Positions 17,637-31,817 of a stretch of 64,000 bases of DNA are shown in pieces. The stretch is from contig NZ_CP023747.1 of the NCBI RefSeq assembly GCF_008704995.1, positions 1,514,501 to 1,578,500 on the forward strand. Direction: 5' to 3'. This stretch comes from Streptomyces nodosus. Its GTDB lineage: Bacteria; Actinomycetota; Actinomycetes; Streptomycetales; Streptomycetaceae. The notes beneath the pieces are model-generated. The model did not search any database. It saw nothing but the letters and a program-made list of their open reading frames with translations, and was not told the origin of the DNA. The stretch's first letter is position 1, and each line of letters begins with the position of its first letter. The position numbers and the translations under genes are program-made.

Positions 17637-18569
17637 TCAGCTCCCGAGGCTCTCCCCGGCGCCGATCCGCACCCCGCGCGCCCAGTCCGCGGCCCGCATC
17701 GGCTTCTTGCCCTGGGCCTGCACCCACAGCAGCTCGACCGCGTGGGAACCCGTGCCGGCCTGGACGTTGTTCTTGCCCACGGACAGCTCCCCTGGGGCGA
17801 GGTCAGTCCGCTCGGGCCGGGGCGTGACCTGGATGAGCTTGAGCCGTTCGCCGCGGAAGACGGTCCAGGCGCCGGGCGCGGGCGTACAGGCGCGCACCAC
17901 GCGGTCGACCCGCAGCGCGGGCGCCGACCAGTCGACCCCCGCGTCCTCGACGGTGATCTTCGGGGCGAGCGAGACGCCGTCGGCGGGCTGCGGCACGGCC
18001 TTGAGGGTGCCGTCCTCGATGCCGTCCATGGTGGCGGCGAGCAGCCCGGCACCGGCGAAGGCCAGACGGGTGAGGAGGTCGCCGCTGGTGTCGGTGTGCC
18101 GGATCCGCTCGGTGATGGTGCCGTAGACGGGCCCGGAGTCGAGCCCCTCCTCGATGAGGAAGGTGGAGGCACCGGTGATCTCGTCGCCGCCGAGGAGGGA
18201 GTGCTGCACGGGGGCGGCACCGCGCCACGCGGGAAGCAGGGAGAAGTGCAGATTGACCCAGCCGTGGGCCGGGATGTCCAGCGCGACCCGGGGCAGCAGC
18301 GCACCATAGGCGACGACGGGGCAGCAGTCGGGGGCGATCTCCCTCAGCCGGGCCAGGAAGTCCTCGTCGCGGGGCCGGTTCGGCTTGAGGACCTCGATCC
18401 CTGCCTCCTCCGCGCGCTCGGCGACGGGACTGGCGACCAGCCTGCGTCCGCGTCCCGCCGGGGCGTCGGGCCGCGTGACGACGGCGGCCACCTCGTGCCG
18501 TTCGGACGCGAGCAGAGCGTCCAGCGCGGGGACGGCTACCTCGGGGGTACCTGCGAAGACGAGCCTCAT
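17637..18569 (-). CDS. fmt: Methionyl-tRNA formyltransferase
   Basis: A 310-residue enzyme that formylates initiator Met-tRNA using 10-formyl-tetrahydrofolate. The N-terminal formyltransferase fold begins [20 protein letters not shown]. The catalytic Asn-His-Asp triad is visible in [20 protein letters not shown] (N and H) and [11 protein letters not shown] (D). A C-terminal OB-like tRNA-binding domain follows from about residue 210. Length and context (upstream of rsmB, near priA/metK) are standard. Confidence 0.95.
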   Translation of the reverse strand: MRLVFAGTPEVAVPALDALLASERHEVAAVVTRPDAPAGRGRRLVASPVAERAEEAGIEVLKPNRPRDEDFLARLREIAPDCCPVVAYGALLPRVALDIPAHGWVNLHFSLLPAWRGAAPVQHSLLGGDEITGASTFLIEEGLDSGPVYGTITERIRHTDTSGDLLTRLAFAGAGLLAATMDGIEDGTLKAVPQPADGVSLAPKITVEDAGVDWSAPALRVDRVVRACTPAPGAWTVFRGERLKLIQVTPRPERTDLAPGELSVGKNNVQAGTGSHAVELLWVQAQGKKPMRAADWARGVRIGAGESLGS

Positions 18570-18603
18570 GAGTGGATGACGGCCTCTCGGGCGGGAGTTC
18601 TGA

Positions 18604-19410
<807 letters not shown>

Positions 19411-19663
19411 CCCACCCGGTGCTGTGACCACGCGGCTGCGCCGCCCACGCGCGCGGGGCCGTGTGCGCACGGCACATGGCCCCTCCCCACACGGTCCAGC
19501 CCCACACGGTCCCGTCCCACTCCAGGCGCGGGGACACCGTCGCGCGCCGGACGTCGTACGACGAGGGCCGTGAGGGCGGCGTATGCGCGACCGGAACCGG
19601 GCGCGATCGTGCGGGCGGCCGGCTCCCCCGCGAGCGCCCGGGCCTCAGCCGAGGGCGCATACC

Positions 19664-21823
19664 TCAGCCGATGTCCGGCGGGTCGACCCGGACCCGCACC
19701 GTCTGGCCCCCGCCGCTGCCCCCGCGTGCCGTTCTGGCGGCGAGCGCGGTCTTCAACGCGCTCGCCAGCGCGGCCCCGCTCCCGGGCGGCACCCGGACCA
19801 GCGCCCGCTCCCCCGGCTCGCCCCCCGGCGCCTCCCCGGTCCGCCGCGGCCGTCCGGCCTCGGTGACCGGCAGCGGCACCGGGCCCAGCACCTCCGCGTC
19901 CGACGGGAGCTGCACCCCGTCGAGGAACTCCGGCACGGCCCCGGCCGGCCCCGACACGGCCGCCATCCTCGACACCGGGGGGAAGCCCAGTTCGGCCCGC
20001 TCGGCCAGCTCCCGCAGCGCATGCCCGACGGGGTCCCAGCGCACCAGCGCCTGCACGGGCCGCAGCGTCGGCTCGGCCACGACCACCACGGTGCCGCCGG
20101 CCGACTGCGGACGCACCAGCGCGGCGGCGCCGAGCCACCGCCGCAGCGCCTCCTCACTCGCCCGCAGATCGGGCCGCCCGAGCATGGCCCATCCGTCGAG
20201 GAGCACCGCCGCCGCATACCCGCCCTCGGCGACGGGCTCGGCCCCCGGGGTGCTGACCACCAGGGCGGGCGTCCCCGGCACCGTGTCCAGCACCTGCTCC
20301 CGTCCCGAGGTCCGCACCGGAACCGCGGGAAACGCGCGTCCCAGCTCCTCGGCGGTACGCCGGGCGCCCACGACACTGGCGCGCAGCCGGAACCCTCCGC
20401 ACGCACCACAGTGCCAGGCGGTCTCCTCCCGCCCGCACCACCCGCACCGCAGCTCCCCCGCCTCCTGCGCGGCCAGGGGCCCGGCACAGTGCCGGCAGCG
20501 GGCGGGCTCCCGGCACCGCTCGCAGGCCAGCCGGGGCACATAGCCGCGCCGGGGCACCTGCACCAGGACCGGCCCCCGCCGCAGCCCGTCCCGTACGACC
20601 TCCCAGGCGAGGGTCGGCAGACGGGCCGCCCGGGCCGCCCCGTCCCGGGCGAGGTCGCCGTCCCCCACCGTCCGCACCAGCGGGGCGGCGGCCCGCACCT
20701 GCTCGCGGTCGGCGGCCAGCGGCACGGCCCACCCGCTCTCCACCAGTTGGGCGGCCTCCACGGTGCAGCCCCAACTCCCCAGCAGAAAGGCGCACTTGTC
20801 ACGGGTGGCGCGCAGCTCCAGCACCTCGCGGACATGGGGGAAGGGGGCGTGTTCGTCGCTGTGCCCCGAGTCGCCGTCGTCCCAGACGACCACCAGACCG
20901 AGATTCTGCACGGGGGCGAACATGGCGGCCCGGGTCCCGACGACGGCCCGTACCGCCCCGCGTCGCACCGCGAGCCATTCCCGGTAGCGCCGCTCCTGCC
21001 CGGCGTCGGCGGTCAGCAGGGCATGTCCGCCCTCGCCCAGGAGCGCGCGCAGGGCCGCGTCGACCCGCGCGGCGGGCCGTCCGGCGGGCACCACGACCAG
21101 CGCACCCCGGCCGGAGGCCAGCGTGGCCTGCACGGCACGGGCCGTCTCCTCCGCCCACCGGGGCCCCGGCAGCGCCGTCCACACGGCGCGGGGCGCACCT
21201 CCGGAGGCCAGCGAGCGCAGAAAGTCCTCGCCCCGCCCATAGCTGCGCCAGGACCCTGGGTCGGGTGCGGGGGGCGGCGGGGGCGGCGGCCCCGTCTCCG
21301 CGGCCTCGGCGCGGGCGTGCCGCGGTGGAACGGCCAGTTGCAGCACATCGGCGAGACTGCCCGCATACCGGTCGGCGACGGCCCTGGCCAGCGCCAGCAG
21401 CTCGGGCGACAGCACGGGCTCAGGCGACACGACCTGTGCCAGCGCCGCGAGGGGACCCCGGTAGTCGGACTCGGCCACCCGCTCGACCAGGTACCCGTCG
21501 ATGAGTGCGCCGCCCTCGCGCCGCCCGCCGCGCACGGTGCGCCCGCCGGCCCCGAACCGCACCCGTACCCTGACCCCCGGCCGGGCGACGGCGTCGAGTT
21601 CCTCGGGCACGGCGTAGTCGAAGTACCGGTCCAGATGCAGCACGCCCTTGTCGACCACGACCCGGGCGACGGGCAGTTCCTCGGCCAGTGCGGCGCCCCG
21701 CCAGGTGCGCGGCTTGGCCCTGGGCTCCTTGGCCTTGCGCACGGCGTCCCGTATCAGCGCAAGCTGCTCGGGCGGTCCGGTCTCTTCGCCGCCCGCCCGT
21801 CGCCGCCCGTTTCCGCTGCTCAC
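19664..21823 (-). CDS. priA: Replication restart protein PriA, helicase-inactive actinobacterial form
   Basis: A 719-residue PriA homologue. The N-terminal DNA-binding domain (VARVVVDKGVLHLDRYFDYA) is present, and eight zinc-ligand cysteines are complete at about residues 434, 437, 443, 446, 460, 463, 472 and 475. The helicase core is degenerate: where Walker A (GxGKT) should be there is TALPGPRWAEE (about 216-226), and the DExH box reads WDDGDSG (about 314-320). Actinobacterial PriA proteins are annotated as lacking helicase activity, and this one agrees. It probably acts as a DNA-binding loader or scaffold for replication restart. The GTG is used because the extended frame upstream crosses a spacer. 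Confidence 0.9.
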   Translation of the reverse strand: MSSGNGRRRAGGEETGPPEQLALIRDAVRKAKEPRAKPRTWRGAALAEELPVARVVVDKGVLHLDRYFDYAVPEELDAVARPGVRVRVRFGAGGRTVRGGRREGGALIDGYLVERVAESDYRGPLAALAQVVSPEPVLSPELLALARAVADRYAGSLADVLQLAVPPRHARAEAAETGPPPPPPPAPDPGSWRSYGRGEDFLRSLASGGAPRAVWTALPGPRWAEETARAVQATLASGRGALVVVPAGRPAARVDAALRALLGEGGHALLTADAGQERRYREWLAVRRGAVRAVVGTRAAMFAPVQNLGLVVVWDDGDSGHSDEHAPFPHVREVLELRATRDKCAFLLGSWGCTVEAAQLVESGWAVPLAADREQVRAAAPLVRTVGDGDLARDGAARAARLPTLAWEVVRDGLRRGPVLVQVPRRGYVPRLACERCREPARCRHCAGPLAAQEAGELRCGWCGREETAWHCGACGGFRLRASVVGARRTAEELGRAFPAVPVRTSGREQVLDTVPGTPALVVSTPGAEPVAEGGYAAAVLLDGWAMLGRPDLRASEEALRRWLGAAALVRPQSAGGTVVVVAEPTLRPVQALVRWDPVGHALRELAERAELGFPPVSRMAAVSGPAGAVPEFLDGVQLPSDAEVLGPVPLPVTEAGRPRRTGEAPGGEPGERALVRVPPGSGAALASALKTALAARTARGGSGGGQTVRVRVDPPDIG

Positions 21824-21960
21824 GCTTGCATTCTTACCAAACACCACCGACAACGACGCGGGGCCGAGAGCACATCGGGCCACCGGCCCGCGACGGACCG
21901 CCCCGGACGCCGTCAGAAGCCCGTCACGGGCCGGGCCCCGGGTCGGTCGTGGAACAGGCC

Positions 21961-21994
21961 GAGGCCCGGCGCCCCTGCCGGGACACCGGGCCTC
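21961..21994 (-). terminator. metK terminator hairpin
   Basis: A 9-bp perfect stem (arms 21961-21969 and 21986-21994) lies about 55 nt past the metK stop, between metK and priA. Confidence 0.55.
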
Positions 21995-22047
21995 ATGGCA
22001 CAAGCCGGTAGGCACACGCGAGGAGGAGCTCCCCGCGCGAGGGGCTG

Positions 22048-23256
22048 CTACAGCCCCACTGCCTTGCGCAGCGCGTCCACCCGGTCGGTGCGCTCCCAGG
22101 TGAAGTCGGGGAGCTCACGGCCGAAGTGGCCGTACGCGGCGGTCTGGGAGTAGATCGGGCGCAGCAGGTCGAGGTCGCGGATGATCGCGGCCGGGCGGAG
22201 GTCGAAGACCTCGGCGATCGCGTGCTCGATCTTCTCGGCGTCCACCTTGGCCGTGCCGAAGGTCTCCACGAACAGGCCCACCGGCTCGGCCTTGCCGATG
22301 GCGTAGGCGACCTGGACCTCGCAGCGGGCGGCCAGTCCCGCGGCGACCACGTTCTTGGCCACCCAGCGCATCGCGTAGGCGGCGCTGCGGTCCACCTTGG
22401 ACGGGTCCTTGCCGGAGAAGGCGCCGCCGCCGTGCCGGGCCATACCGCCGTAGGTGTCGATGATGATCTTCCGACCGGTCAGACCCGCGTCACCCATCGG
22501 GCCGCCGATCTCGAAACGGCCGGTCGGGTTGACCAGCAGCCGGTAGCCGTCGGTCTCCAGCTTGATGCCGTCGTCCAGCAGCGCCCTCAGCTCCGGCTCC
22601 ACCACGAACTCGCGGATGTCGGGGGCCAGCAGGGACTCCAGGTCGATGTCGCTGGCGTGCTGCGAGGAGACCACCACCGTGTCGAGACGGGCCGCCTTGT
22701 CGCCGTCGTACTCGATGGTGACCTGGGTCTTTCCGTCCGGGCGAAGATAGGGGATCGTGCCGTTCTTGCGGACGTCCGACAGCCGCTTGGACAGCCGGTG
22801 GGCCAGGAAGATCGGCAGCGGCATCAGGGTCGGCGTCTCGTCCGTCGCATAACCGAACATCAGGCCCTGGTCACCGGCGCCCTGCCGGTCCAGCTCGTCG
22901 TCGTCGCCCTCGACACGCGTCTCGTACGCCGTGTCCACACCCTGGGCGATGTCCGGGGACTGGGAACCGATCGACACCGAGACACCGCAGGAGGCGCCGT
23001 CGAAGCCCTTCTTGGAGGAGTCGTAACCGATCTCGAGGATCTTGTTGCGCACCAGCGTGGCGATGTCCGCGTAGGCCTTGGTGGTGACCTCGCCGGCCAC
23101 ATGCACCAGGCCGGTGGTGATCAGCGTCTCCACGGCGACCCGGGAGGTCGGGTCCTCACGCAGAAGCGCATCGAGAATGGTGTCGCTGATCTGGTCAGCG
23201 ATCTTGTCGGGGTGACCTTCGGTCACGGACTCCGAGGTGAACAGGCGACGGGACAC
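22048..23256 (-). CDS. metK: S-adenosylmethionine synthetase
   Basis: A 402-residue enzyme making S-adenosylmethionine from methionine and ATP. Signature sites are seen in order: [26 protein letters not shown] (ATP site) and [16 protein letters not shown] (P-loop-like, potassium and phosphate). Length matches the bacterial family. The GTG start has AGGGAG 4 nt upstream. In Streptomyces the product feeds methylation of secondary metabolites, and its level affects antibiotic production and differentiation. A 240-nt leader separates it from coaBC; no SAM riboswitch was recognised there. Confidence 0.97.
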   Translation of the reverse strand: MSRRLFTSESVTEGHPDKIADQISDTILDALLREDPTSRVAVETLITTGLVHVAGEVTTKAYADIATLVRNKILEIGYDSSKKGFDGASCGVSVSIGSQSPDIAQGVDTAYETRVEGDDDELDRQGAGDQGLMFGYATDETPTLMPLPIFLAHRLSKRLSDVRKNGTIPYLRPDGKTQVTIEYDGDKAARLDTVVVSSQHASDIDLESLLAPDIREFVVEPELRALLDDGIKLETDGYRLLVNPTGRFEIGGPMGDAGLTGRKIIIDTYGGMARHGGGAFSGKDPSKVDRSAAYAMRWVAKNVVAAGLAARCEVQVAYAIGKAEPVGLFVETFGTAKVDAEKIEHAIAEVFDLRPAAIIRDLDLLRPIYSQTAAYGHFGRELPDFTWERTDRVDALRKAVGL

Positions 23257-23495
23257 AACGCTCCCTGGGGTTGCAGCGGCTGCTGGCTGATCATTGGCGG
23301 ACGGGACGGGGGCTGCGCCCGGGGTCGTCCGGAGAACAGTTTATCGGTCGCACTCGGCCACCGGCCCACGTGTCTCGCCTCTCGGGAGCGCTGTGACCTG
23401 CGGCACGGGCATTCTGCCCAAAGCGGTGCGCTCTTTCCAGGGTCGCCACGCGCGAATGTCCGAGCCGTGGGACGGTACGCCGACGAGGGGAGCTT

Positions 23496-24698
23496 TCAGG
23501 CCAGACGGCGGGCCACAAGATCCCACACGATTTCGGCCAGTGCCTCCTTGGGACCGTGGGGCACCGGGGTCTCGCTGCCGTCGGCGCCCAGGACGACCGC
23601 CTCGTTCTCCTCGGAGCCGAAGGTCTTGCGCTCCCCCACCTCGTTCACCACGAGCAGGTCACAGCCCTTGCGTTCCAGTTTGGTCCGGCCGTTGGCCAGG
23701 ACCTGGTCCGTCTCCGCGGCGAAGCCGACGATCACCTGGCCCGGACGGGCGCGGTCGGCGGAGATCTCCGCGAGAATGTCCGGATTCCTGATCAGGGCGA
23801 TGGGCTCGGGGTCCTGGCCGTCCTTCTTCTTGATCTTCCCCGGCGCATAGGCCGCGGGGCGGAAGTCGGCCACGGCCGCCGCCATCACCACGGCGTCCGC
23901 GTCCGCGGCGGCCTTCAGCACCGCCTCGCGCAGCTGGACCGCGGTCCCCACCGGTACGACATCGACCCCGGCCGGATCGGGCAGGGTCGTGTTGGCGGCG
24001 ATCAGGGTGACCCGGGCGCCCCGGGCCGCGGCGGTGCGGGCGAGGGCGTAGCCCTGCTTGCCGGAGGAGCGGTTGCCGAGGAACCGGACGGGGTCGAGGG
24101 GTTCCCGGGTGCCGCCGGCGCTGACCACGAGATGGCGGCCCGCGAGGTCCGGCTCCGTCACGCCCCGGGCGAGCACCCGGCGGCAGACCTCGAAGATCTC
24201 GGCCGGGTCGGGCAGCCGGCCCTTTCCGGTGTCCACTCCGGTCAGTCGTCCGACGGCGGGTTCGATGACGAGGGCACCGCGCCGGCGCAGCGTCGCCACG
24301 TTCTCCCGGGTGGCGGGGTGTTCCCACATCTCGGTGTGCATCGCCGGGGCGAAGACGACGGGACAGCGGGCGGTGAGGAGTGTGTTGGTGAGCAGGTCGT
24401 CGGCGAGGCCGTGGGCGGCCTTGGCGAGCAGGTCGGCGGTGGCGGGGGCCACGACCACCAGGTCGGCGTGCTGTCCGATGCGGACGTGCGGGACCTCGTG
24501 GACGTCGTCCCAGACCTGGGTGGAGACCGGGTTGCCGGAGAGGGCGGACCAGGTGGCGGCGCCCACGAAGTGCAGTGCGGAGTCGGTCGGCACGACGCGG
24601 ACCTCATGTCCGGACTCGGTCAGCCGGCGCAGCAGCTCGCACGCCTTGTAGGCGGCGATCCCGCCACTGACCCCCAGAACGACCTTCGGCTTGCCCAC
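23496..24698 (-). CDS. coaBC: Bifunctional phosphopantothenoylcysteine decarboxylase/phosphopantothenate-cysteine ligase
   Basis: A 400-residue two-domain CoA biosynthesis enzyme. The N-terminal FMN-dependent CoaC half (1-185) has VLGVSGGIAAYKACELLRRL and the His in HVRIGQHADLVVVAPATAD. The C-terminal CoaB half has HLVVSAGGTREPLDPVR, NRSSGKQGYALA and AAVADFRP. Two CoaC residues differ from the E. coli pattern: PAMH replaces PxMN, and the flap reads GVDTGKGRLPDP without the usual cysteine. These look like lineage-wide differences rather than damage. The GTG is preceded by GGGGAGG. It follows rpoZ, and a strong hairpin lies between. Confidence 0.93.
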   Translation of the reverse strand: MGKPKVVLGVSGGIAAYKACELLRRLTESGHEVRVVPTDSALHFVGAATWSALSGNPVSTQVWDDVHEVPHVRIGQHADLVVVAPATADLLAKAAHGLADDLLTNTLLTARCPVVFAPAMHTEMWEHPATRENVATLRRRGALVIEPAVGRLTGVDTGKGRLPDPAEIFEVCRRVLARGVTEPDLAGRHLVVSAGGTREPLDPVRFLGNRSSGKQGYALARTAAARGARVTLIAANTTLPDPAGVDVVPVGTAVQLREAVLKAAADADAVVMAAAVADFRPAAYAPGKIKKKDGQDPEPIALIRNPDILAEISADRARPGQVIVGFAAETDQVLANGRTKLERKGCDLLVVNEVGERKTFGSEENEAVVLGADGSETPVPHGPKEALAEIVWDLVARRLA

Positions 24699-24758
24699 CG
24701 GGCCTCCCCACACTCGATCCGCGTCCGCCCCCGGCTCGGGGTACGCGTCTATGACACA

Positions 24759-24820
24759 CCACGGGCCCGACAGTCGCTCCCCCGGCCACCGCCGGGAGGT
24801 GCCCCCTGTCGGGCCCGTGG
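24759..24820 (-). terminator. rpoZ terminator (two-tier hairpin)
   Basis: A 15-bp perfect outer stem (arms 24759-24773 and 24806-24820) encloses a second GC-rich hairpin (about 24780-24800). It starts 20 nt past the rpoZ stop and ends before coaBC. Confidence 0.8.
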
Positions 24821-24840
24821 AAAAACTTCTGCGCTGCCGC

Positions 24841-25113
24841 TTACTGCGCCGGGCCCTCGATGGCCTCGGAGGTCAGCAGGCCGGCGTTGATCTCGCGCAG
24901 GGCGATCGAGAGCGGCTTCTCGTGGACATGGGTGTCGACGAGCGGACCGACGTACTCAAGGAGGCCCTCGCCGAGCTGCGAGTAGTACGCGTTGATCTGG
25001 CGGGCCCGCTTGGCCGCGTAGATCACGAGGCTGTACTTCGAGTCGGTGGCTTCGAGGAGCTCATCGATCGGCGGGTTGATGATGCCCTCGGGCGCGGTGA
25101 TGGAAGAGGACAC
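24841..25113 (-). CDS. rpoZ: RNA polymerase omega subunit
   Basis: A 90-residue omega subunit that helps assemble the beta' subunit into RNA polymerase. Family landmarks are [20 protein letters not shown] followed by [12 protein letters not shown]. The GTG start has GGAAGG 6 nt upstream. It sits immediately downstream of gmk, the standard gmk-rpoZ-coaBC order, which links nucleotide supply to transcription. In Streptomyces loss of rpoZ impairs aerial growth and antibiotic production. Confidence 0.96.
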   Translation of the reverse strand: MSSSITAPEGIINPPIDELLEATDSKYSLVIYAAKRARQINAYYSQLGEGLLEYVGPLVDTHVHEKPLSIALREINAGLLTSEAIEGPAQ

Positions 25114-25180
25114 GCTCTACCTTCCGAAAGTCGGGGATTGATCGGACGGGGATCGATCAGACATGATCACCCAAACCTGA

Positions 25181-25774
25181 TCACACAACGTTCATCAAGG
25201 CTAGCAGCTCGCGCGCCACATCCTCGACCGAGGTGTTGACCAGGGTCTCGTCGAACTCGGGCTCGGCCGCCAGCTCGGTCTTGGCCGCCTCCAGACGGCG
25301 GTCGATGACCTCGGGCGACTCGGTGCCCCGCCCGGTGAGCCTGCGCACCAGCTCCTCCCAGGAGGGAGGCGCCAGAAACACCAGCTGCGCCTCGGGCATG
25401 GACGCACGGACCTGCCGGGCACCCTGGAGGTCGATCTCCAGCAGGACCGGAACTCCGGCCTCGAGGTGCTCCAGCACGGCGGCCCGGGGCGTGCCGTAGC
25501 GGTTGCCGGCGAACTCGGCCCACTCCAGCAGCTCACCGTTGGCGATCAGCTTGTCCATCTCGTCGTCGGTGACGAAGAAGTAGTGGACTCCGTGCCGCTC
25601 GCCGGGGCGCGGCTTGCGGGTCGTCGCCGACACCGAGAGCCAGACCTCGGGGTGTTCCTTGCGCATATGGGCGACGACCGTGCTCTTGCCGACCCCGGAG
25701 GGGCCGGAGAGCACGGTCAGCCGCGGACGTGCGTCCGGGGGTACGGGGGTCGTCCCCCGGGGTGTTGCTGCCAT
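25181..25774 (-). CDS. gmk: Guanylate kinase
   Basis: A 197-residue kinase phosphorylating GMP (and dGMP) to GDP with ATP. The P-loop [17 protein letters not shown] is at about residues 20-36. GMP-binding residues follow in [20 protein letters not shown], and the lid and later strands include [11 protein letters not shown]. The ATG has no close canonical ribosome-binding site; an upstream in-frame extension of 35 codons overlaps the sIHF gene and is rejected. It lies 37 nt after sIHF. Confidence 0.95.
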   Translation of the reverse strand: MAATPRGTTPVPPDARPRLTVLSGPSGVGKSTVVAHMRKEHPEVWLSVSATTRKPRPGERHGVHYFFVTDDEMDKLIANGELLEWAEFAGNRYGTPRAAVLEHLEAGVPVLLEIDLQGARQVRASMPEAQLVFLAPPSWEELVRRLTGRGTESPEVIDRRLEAAKTELAAEPEFDETLVNTSVEDVARELLALMNVV

Positions 25775-25811
25775 GCAGCGATTATTCCAGCAAACCCGGA
25801 GTGCCCCGGAC

Positions 25812-26135
25812 TCAGCTGGGGGCGCCGCCGAACTCCCGCTCCAGGGAGGCGATCTGGTTGGAGCCGAGCCCTCGGACACGGCGGCTCTCGGAGATGCCGA
25901 GTCGCTCCATGATCTGCTTGGCGCGGACCTTGCCCACGCCCGGGAGGGATTCGAGGAGGGCGGAGACCTTCATCTTGCCGATGACGTCGTTCTCCTGGCC
26001 CTGCTTGATGACCTCGTGCAGGGAGGCGCCGGAGTGCTTGAGTCGATTCTTGACCTCGGCCCGCTCCCGGCGAGCCGCGGCGGCCTTTTCGAGCGCGGCT
26101 GCGCGCTGTTCAGGGGTAAGGGGCGGAAGAGCCAC
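25812..26135 (-). CDS. sihF: Streptomyces integration host factor (mihF-type nucleoid protein)
   Basis: A 107-residue basic protein that binds and bends DNA and shapes the nucleoid, needed for normal sporulation septation. It is unrelated in sequence to E. coli IHF and belongs to the actinobacterial mIHF family. A charged helical N-terminus ([20 protein letters not shown]) is followed by a helix-two-turn-helix DNA-binding region ([38 protein letters not shown]). The GTG start gives the known family length. It is upstream of gmk and rpoZ on the same strand. Confidence 0.95.
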   Translation of the reverse strand: MALPPLTPEQRAAALEKAAAARRERAEVKNRLKHSGASLHEVIKQGQENDVIGKMKVSALLESLPGVGKVRAKQIMERLGISESRRVRGLGSNQIASLEREFGGAPS

Positions 26136-26234
26136 GCCTACGTCACCTCGGATGTCGAACTGTCGGATACGGACCGGTGAGGAACCTAGTCGCCCCACAC
26201 CTGGGGAGCCACGAGCAACACGCTTGCCCGTTCT

Positions 26235-26262
26235 CCCCCCACTGCCCTGAGGGCGTGGGGGG
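26235..26262 (-). terminator. Hairpin between pyrF and sIHF
   Basis: An 8-bp C/G-rich stem with a bulge and a 4-bp inner stem lies 130 nt past the pyrF stop. It probably ends the pyr operon transcript. The rest of this 256-nt gap holds the sIHF promoter region, where only a TAGGTT -10-like hexamer stands out. Confidence 0.55.
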
Positions 26263-26391
26263 TGTCCCACTCGTCGGAGACTAGCGGGCGAGCGGGCCTG
26301 AGTCAGCGAGAACGGAGGAAAAGTCCTGGTCAGCCTCTGTTGAGCCAGACCTTTCGGACATAATGCACCGGATTTGCGCGTGGATGCGGGC

Positions 26392-27303
26392 TCAGGAGGC
26401 CCCGGAGGCACCTCCGGGCGCAGCTGTGCGATCCTCGTGGCGGTCCCGGCCGGACGCCACGGCGGCCCGGATCTCCTCCGCGAAGCGTTCCGCGGCGTCA
26501 CGGAGCGTGATGACGTCGGGACCGTGGCGCAGCACGCCCCGGCTCACGCTGGGCACCACATTGCGCACCGCCGCCCCGAAGACGGCGGGCAGATCGGCCG
26601 GAGTCGCTCCCTGGGCACCGATGCCGGGCGCGAGCAGGGGGCCGTTGACATCGAGGTCGTAGGACGACAGATCGCCCAGGGTGGCGCCGACGACCGCGCC
26701 GAAGGAACCCAGGGGTTCCTGGCCCGCGTTCTCGGTGGCGAGGTGCGCGAGGATCGTCGCCCCCACGGTGCGTCCGTCGGGCCGCACGGCGTGCTGGATC
26801 TCGGCGCCCTCCGGGTTGGAGGTCAGCGCCAGCACGAACAGCCCGGCGCCGCTCTCCCGGGCCAGCTCGACGGCCGGTGCGAGAGCGCCGAAGCCGAGGT
26901 AGGGCGAGACCGTGAGGGCGTCGGAGAAGAGCGGGGCGTCCTTCCTCAGGAAGGACTCGGCGTAGGCGGCCATGGTCGAGCCGATGTCGCCGCGCTTGGC
27001 GTCCATGACCACCAGCGCCCCGGCGGCCCGGGCCTCCTCGACCGTCTTCTCCAGGACGGCGACCCCGCGCGACCCGAAACGCTCGAAGAACGCGCTCTGC
27101 GGCTTGAGGACGGCGACCCGCTCGGCCAGCGCCGCCACGACCGTGCGGCTGAACCGCTCCAGGCCCGCGATGTCGTCGTTCAGGCCCCACTCGGCGAGCA
27201 GCGCGGCATGCGGGTCGATGCCGACGCACAACGGGCCGCGCTCGTCCATGGCCCGGCGCAGGCGCGCACCGAAAGGTGTCACGGAGGTGGGGTGGGAGTT
27301 CAT
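26392..27303 (-). CDS. pyrF: Orotidine 5'-phosphate decarboxylase
   Basis: A 303-residue type 2 OMP decarboxylase making UMP, the last step of de novo pyrimidine synthesis. The substrate-binding and catalytic region ALVVMDAKRGDIGSTMAAYA is at about residues 95-115, preceded by VGIDPHAALL and VAVLKPQSAFFE. It is longer than the E. coli type, as in other actinobacteria. The ATG overlaps the pyrD stop by 4 nt, so it is translationally coupled and is the last gene of the pyrimidine operon. Confidence 0.95.
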   Translation of the reverse strand: MNSHPTSVTPFGARLRRAMDERGPLCVGIDPHAALLAEWGLNDDIAGLERFSRTVVAALAERVAVLKPQSAFFERFGSRGVAVLEKTVEEARAAGALVVMDAKRGDIGSTMAAYAESFLRKDAPLFSDALTVSPYLGFGALAPAVELARESGAGLFVLALTSNPEGAEIQHAVRPDGRTVGATILAHLATENAGQEPLGSFGAVVGATLGDLSSYDLDVNGPLLAPGIGAQGATPADLPAVFGAAVRNVVPSVSRGVLRHGPDVITLRDAAERFAEEIRAAVASGRDRHEDRTAAPGGASGAS

Positions 27304-28406
27304 GCGGGCTTCCTCACATCGGCGCCGACCGCGTCGGCGAGGGTGGCGTAGGGGCTGGTGCGCAGACGTGCCACCAGTCCCTTGTGGAGGGCGCGGCTCC
27401 AGAAGGGTCCCCGGTAGATGAAGGCGCTGTAGCCCTGGACCAGGGTGGCGCCCGCCAGGATGCGCTGCCAGGCGTCCTCGGCGTCCTCGATGCCGCCGAC
27501 GCCCACCAGGGTGATGCGGTCGCCCACGCGTGCGTAGAGGCGGCGCAGCACCTCGAGGGAGCGCGCCTTGAGCGGGGCGCCCGACAGTCCCCCGGTCTCC
27601 TTCACCAGGGAGGGGTCGGAGGCCAGGCCGAGTCCCTCCCGGGCGATGGTGGTGTTGGTGGCGATGATCCCGTCCAGGCCCAGCTCCACGGCGAGGTCCG
27701 CGACCGCGTCGACGTCCTCGTCGGCGAGGTCCGGGGCGATCTTCACCAGGAGCGGGACGCGCCGCCCGGTGACCGTGCGGTCGGCTGCCTCCCGGACGGC
27801 GGTCAGCAGCGGGCGCAGCGCCTCGGTGGCCTGCAGATTGCGCAGGCCGGGGGTGTTCGGGGAGGAGACGTTGACCACCAGATAGTCGGCGTACGGGGCG
27901 AGCCGCTCGGTGGACTTCACATAGTCCCCGACGGCCTCCGCCTCCGGGACGACCTTGGTCTTGCCGATGTTGACGCCCACCACGGTCCTGAAGACCGGTG
28001 TGCGGGAGGCCAGGCGCGCGGCGACGGCCAGCGAGCCCTCGTTGTTGAAGCCCATCCGGTTGATCAGCGCCCGGTCCGGGACCAGGCGGAACAGCCGCTT
28101 CCCGGGATTGCCCGGCTGAGGCTCCCCGGTGACCGTGCCGATCTCGACATGGTCGAAGCCGAGCATCGCCATCCCGTCGATCGCCAGGGCGTTCTTGTCG
28201 AAGCCGGCCGCGAGCCCGAAGGGGCCGTGCATCCGCAGTCCGAAGGCCTCGGTGCGCAGTTCCTTGTGGCGGGGCGCGAGCGCGGCCGCGAGGAAGGTGC
28301 GCAGCACCGGGACGCGCGCGGCGCGACGGATCCAGCCGAAGGCGAGGTGGTGGGCCCGTTCCGGGTCCATGTGCCGGAAAACGAGGCGGAAGAAGTACAT
28401 GTACAT
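27300..28406 (-). CDS. pyrD: Dihydroorotate dehydrogenase (quinone, class 2)
   Basis: A 368-residue membrane-associated flavoenzyme oxidising dihydroorotate to orotate with quinone. The N-terminal amphipathic helix ([20 protein letters not shown]) docks to the membrane and marks class 2. FMN/substrate sites include [39 protein letters not shown] (catalytic Ser region) and [13 protein letters not shown] second ATG two codons in is equally possible. A terminator-like hairpin separates it from carB, so pyrD-pyrF may be partly independent. Confidence 0.95.
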   Translation of the reverse strand: MYMYFFRLVFRHMDPERAHHLAFGWIRRAARVPVLRTFLAAALAPRHKELRTEAFGLRMHGPFGLAAGFDKNALAIDGMAMLGFDHVEIGTVTGEPQPGNPGKRLFRLVPDRALINRMGFNNEGSLAVAARLASRTPVFRTVVGVNIGKTKVVPEAEAVGDYVKSTERLAPYADYLVVNVSSPNTPGLRNLQATEALRPLLTAVREAADRTVTGRRVPLLVKIAPDLADEDVDAVADLAVELGLDGIIATNTTIAREGLGLASDPSLVKETGGLSGAPLKARSLEVLRRLYARVGDRITLVGVGGIEDAEDAWQRILAGATLVQGYSAFIYRGPFWSRALHKGLVARLRTSPYATLADAVGADVRKPA

Positions 28407-28470
28407 GGGTGGTGTCCTCCGGAAGCCTGAGGGAGCCGTCCTACCGGCCCGGCCGAGGGGTCCCTCATGA

Positions 28471-28502
28471 CGAGGGGGACACCGTTTCCGATGTCCCCCT
28501 CG
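28471..28502 (-). terminator. Hairpin between carB and pyrD
   Basis: A perfect 11-bp stem (arms 28471-28481 and 28492-28502, 10-nt loop) lies 6 nt past the carB stop. It could end part of the transcription before pyrD-pyrF or stabilise the carB 3' end. Confidence 0.65.
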
Positions 28503-28508
28503 GGGCTG

Positions 28509-31809
<3,301 letters not shown>

Positions 31810-31817
<8 letters not shown>

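Noticed and set aside
19488..19520. Two nearby copies of CCCACACGGTCC downstream of the gene at 18868
   Set aside because: Only two short copies in a non-coding gap, with no symmetry and no evidence of function; treated as chance or small slippage.
23257..23495. Possible SAM riboswitch upstream of metK
   Set aside because: No SAM-I or SAM-II-like conserved stems or core sequences were recognised in the leader.
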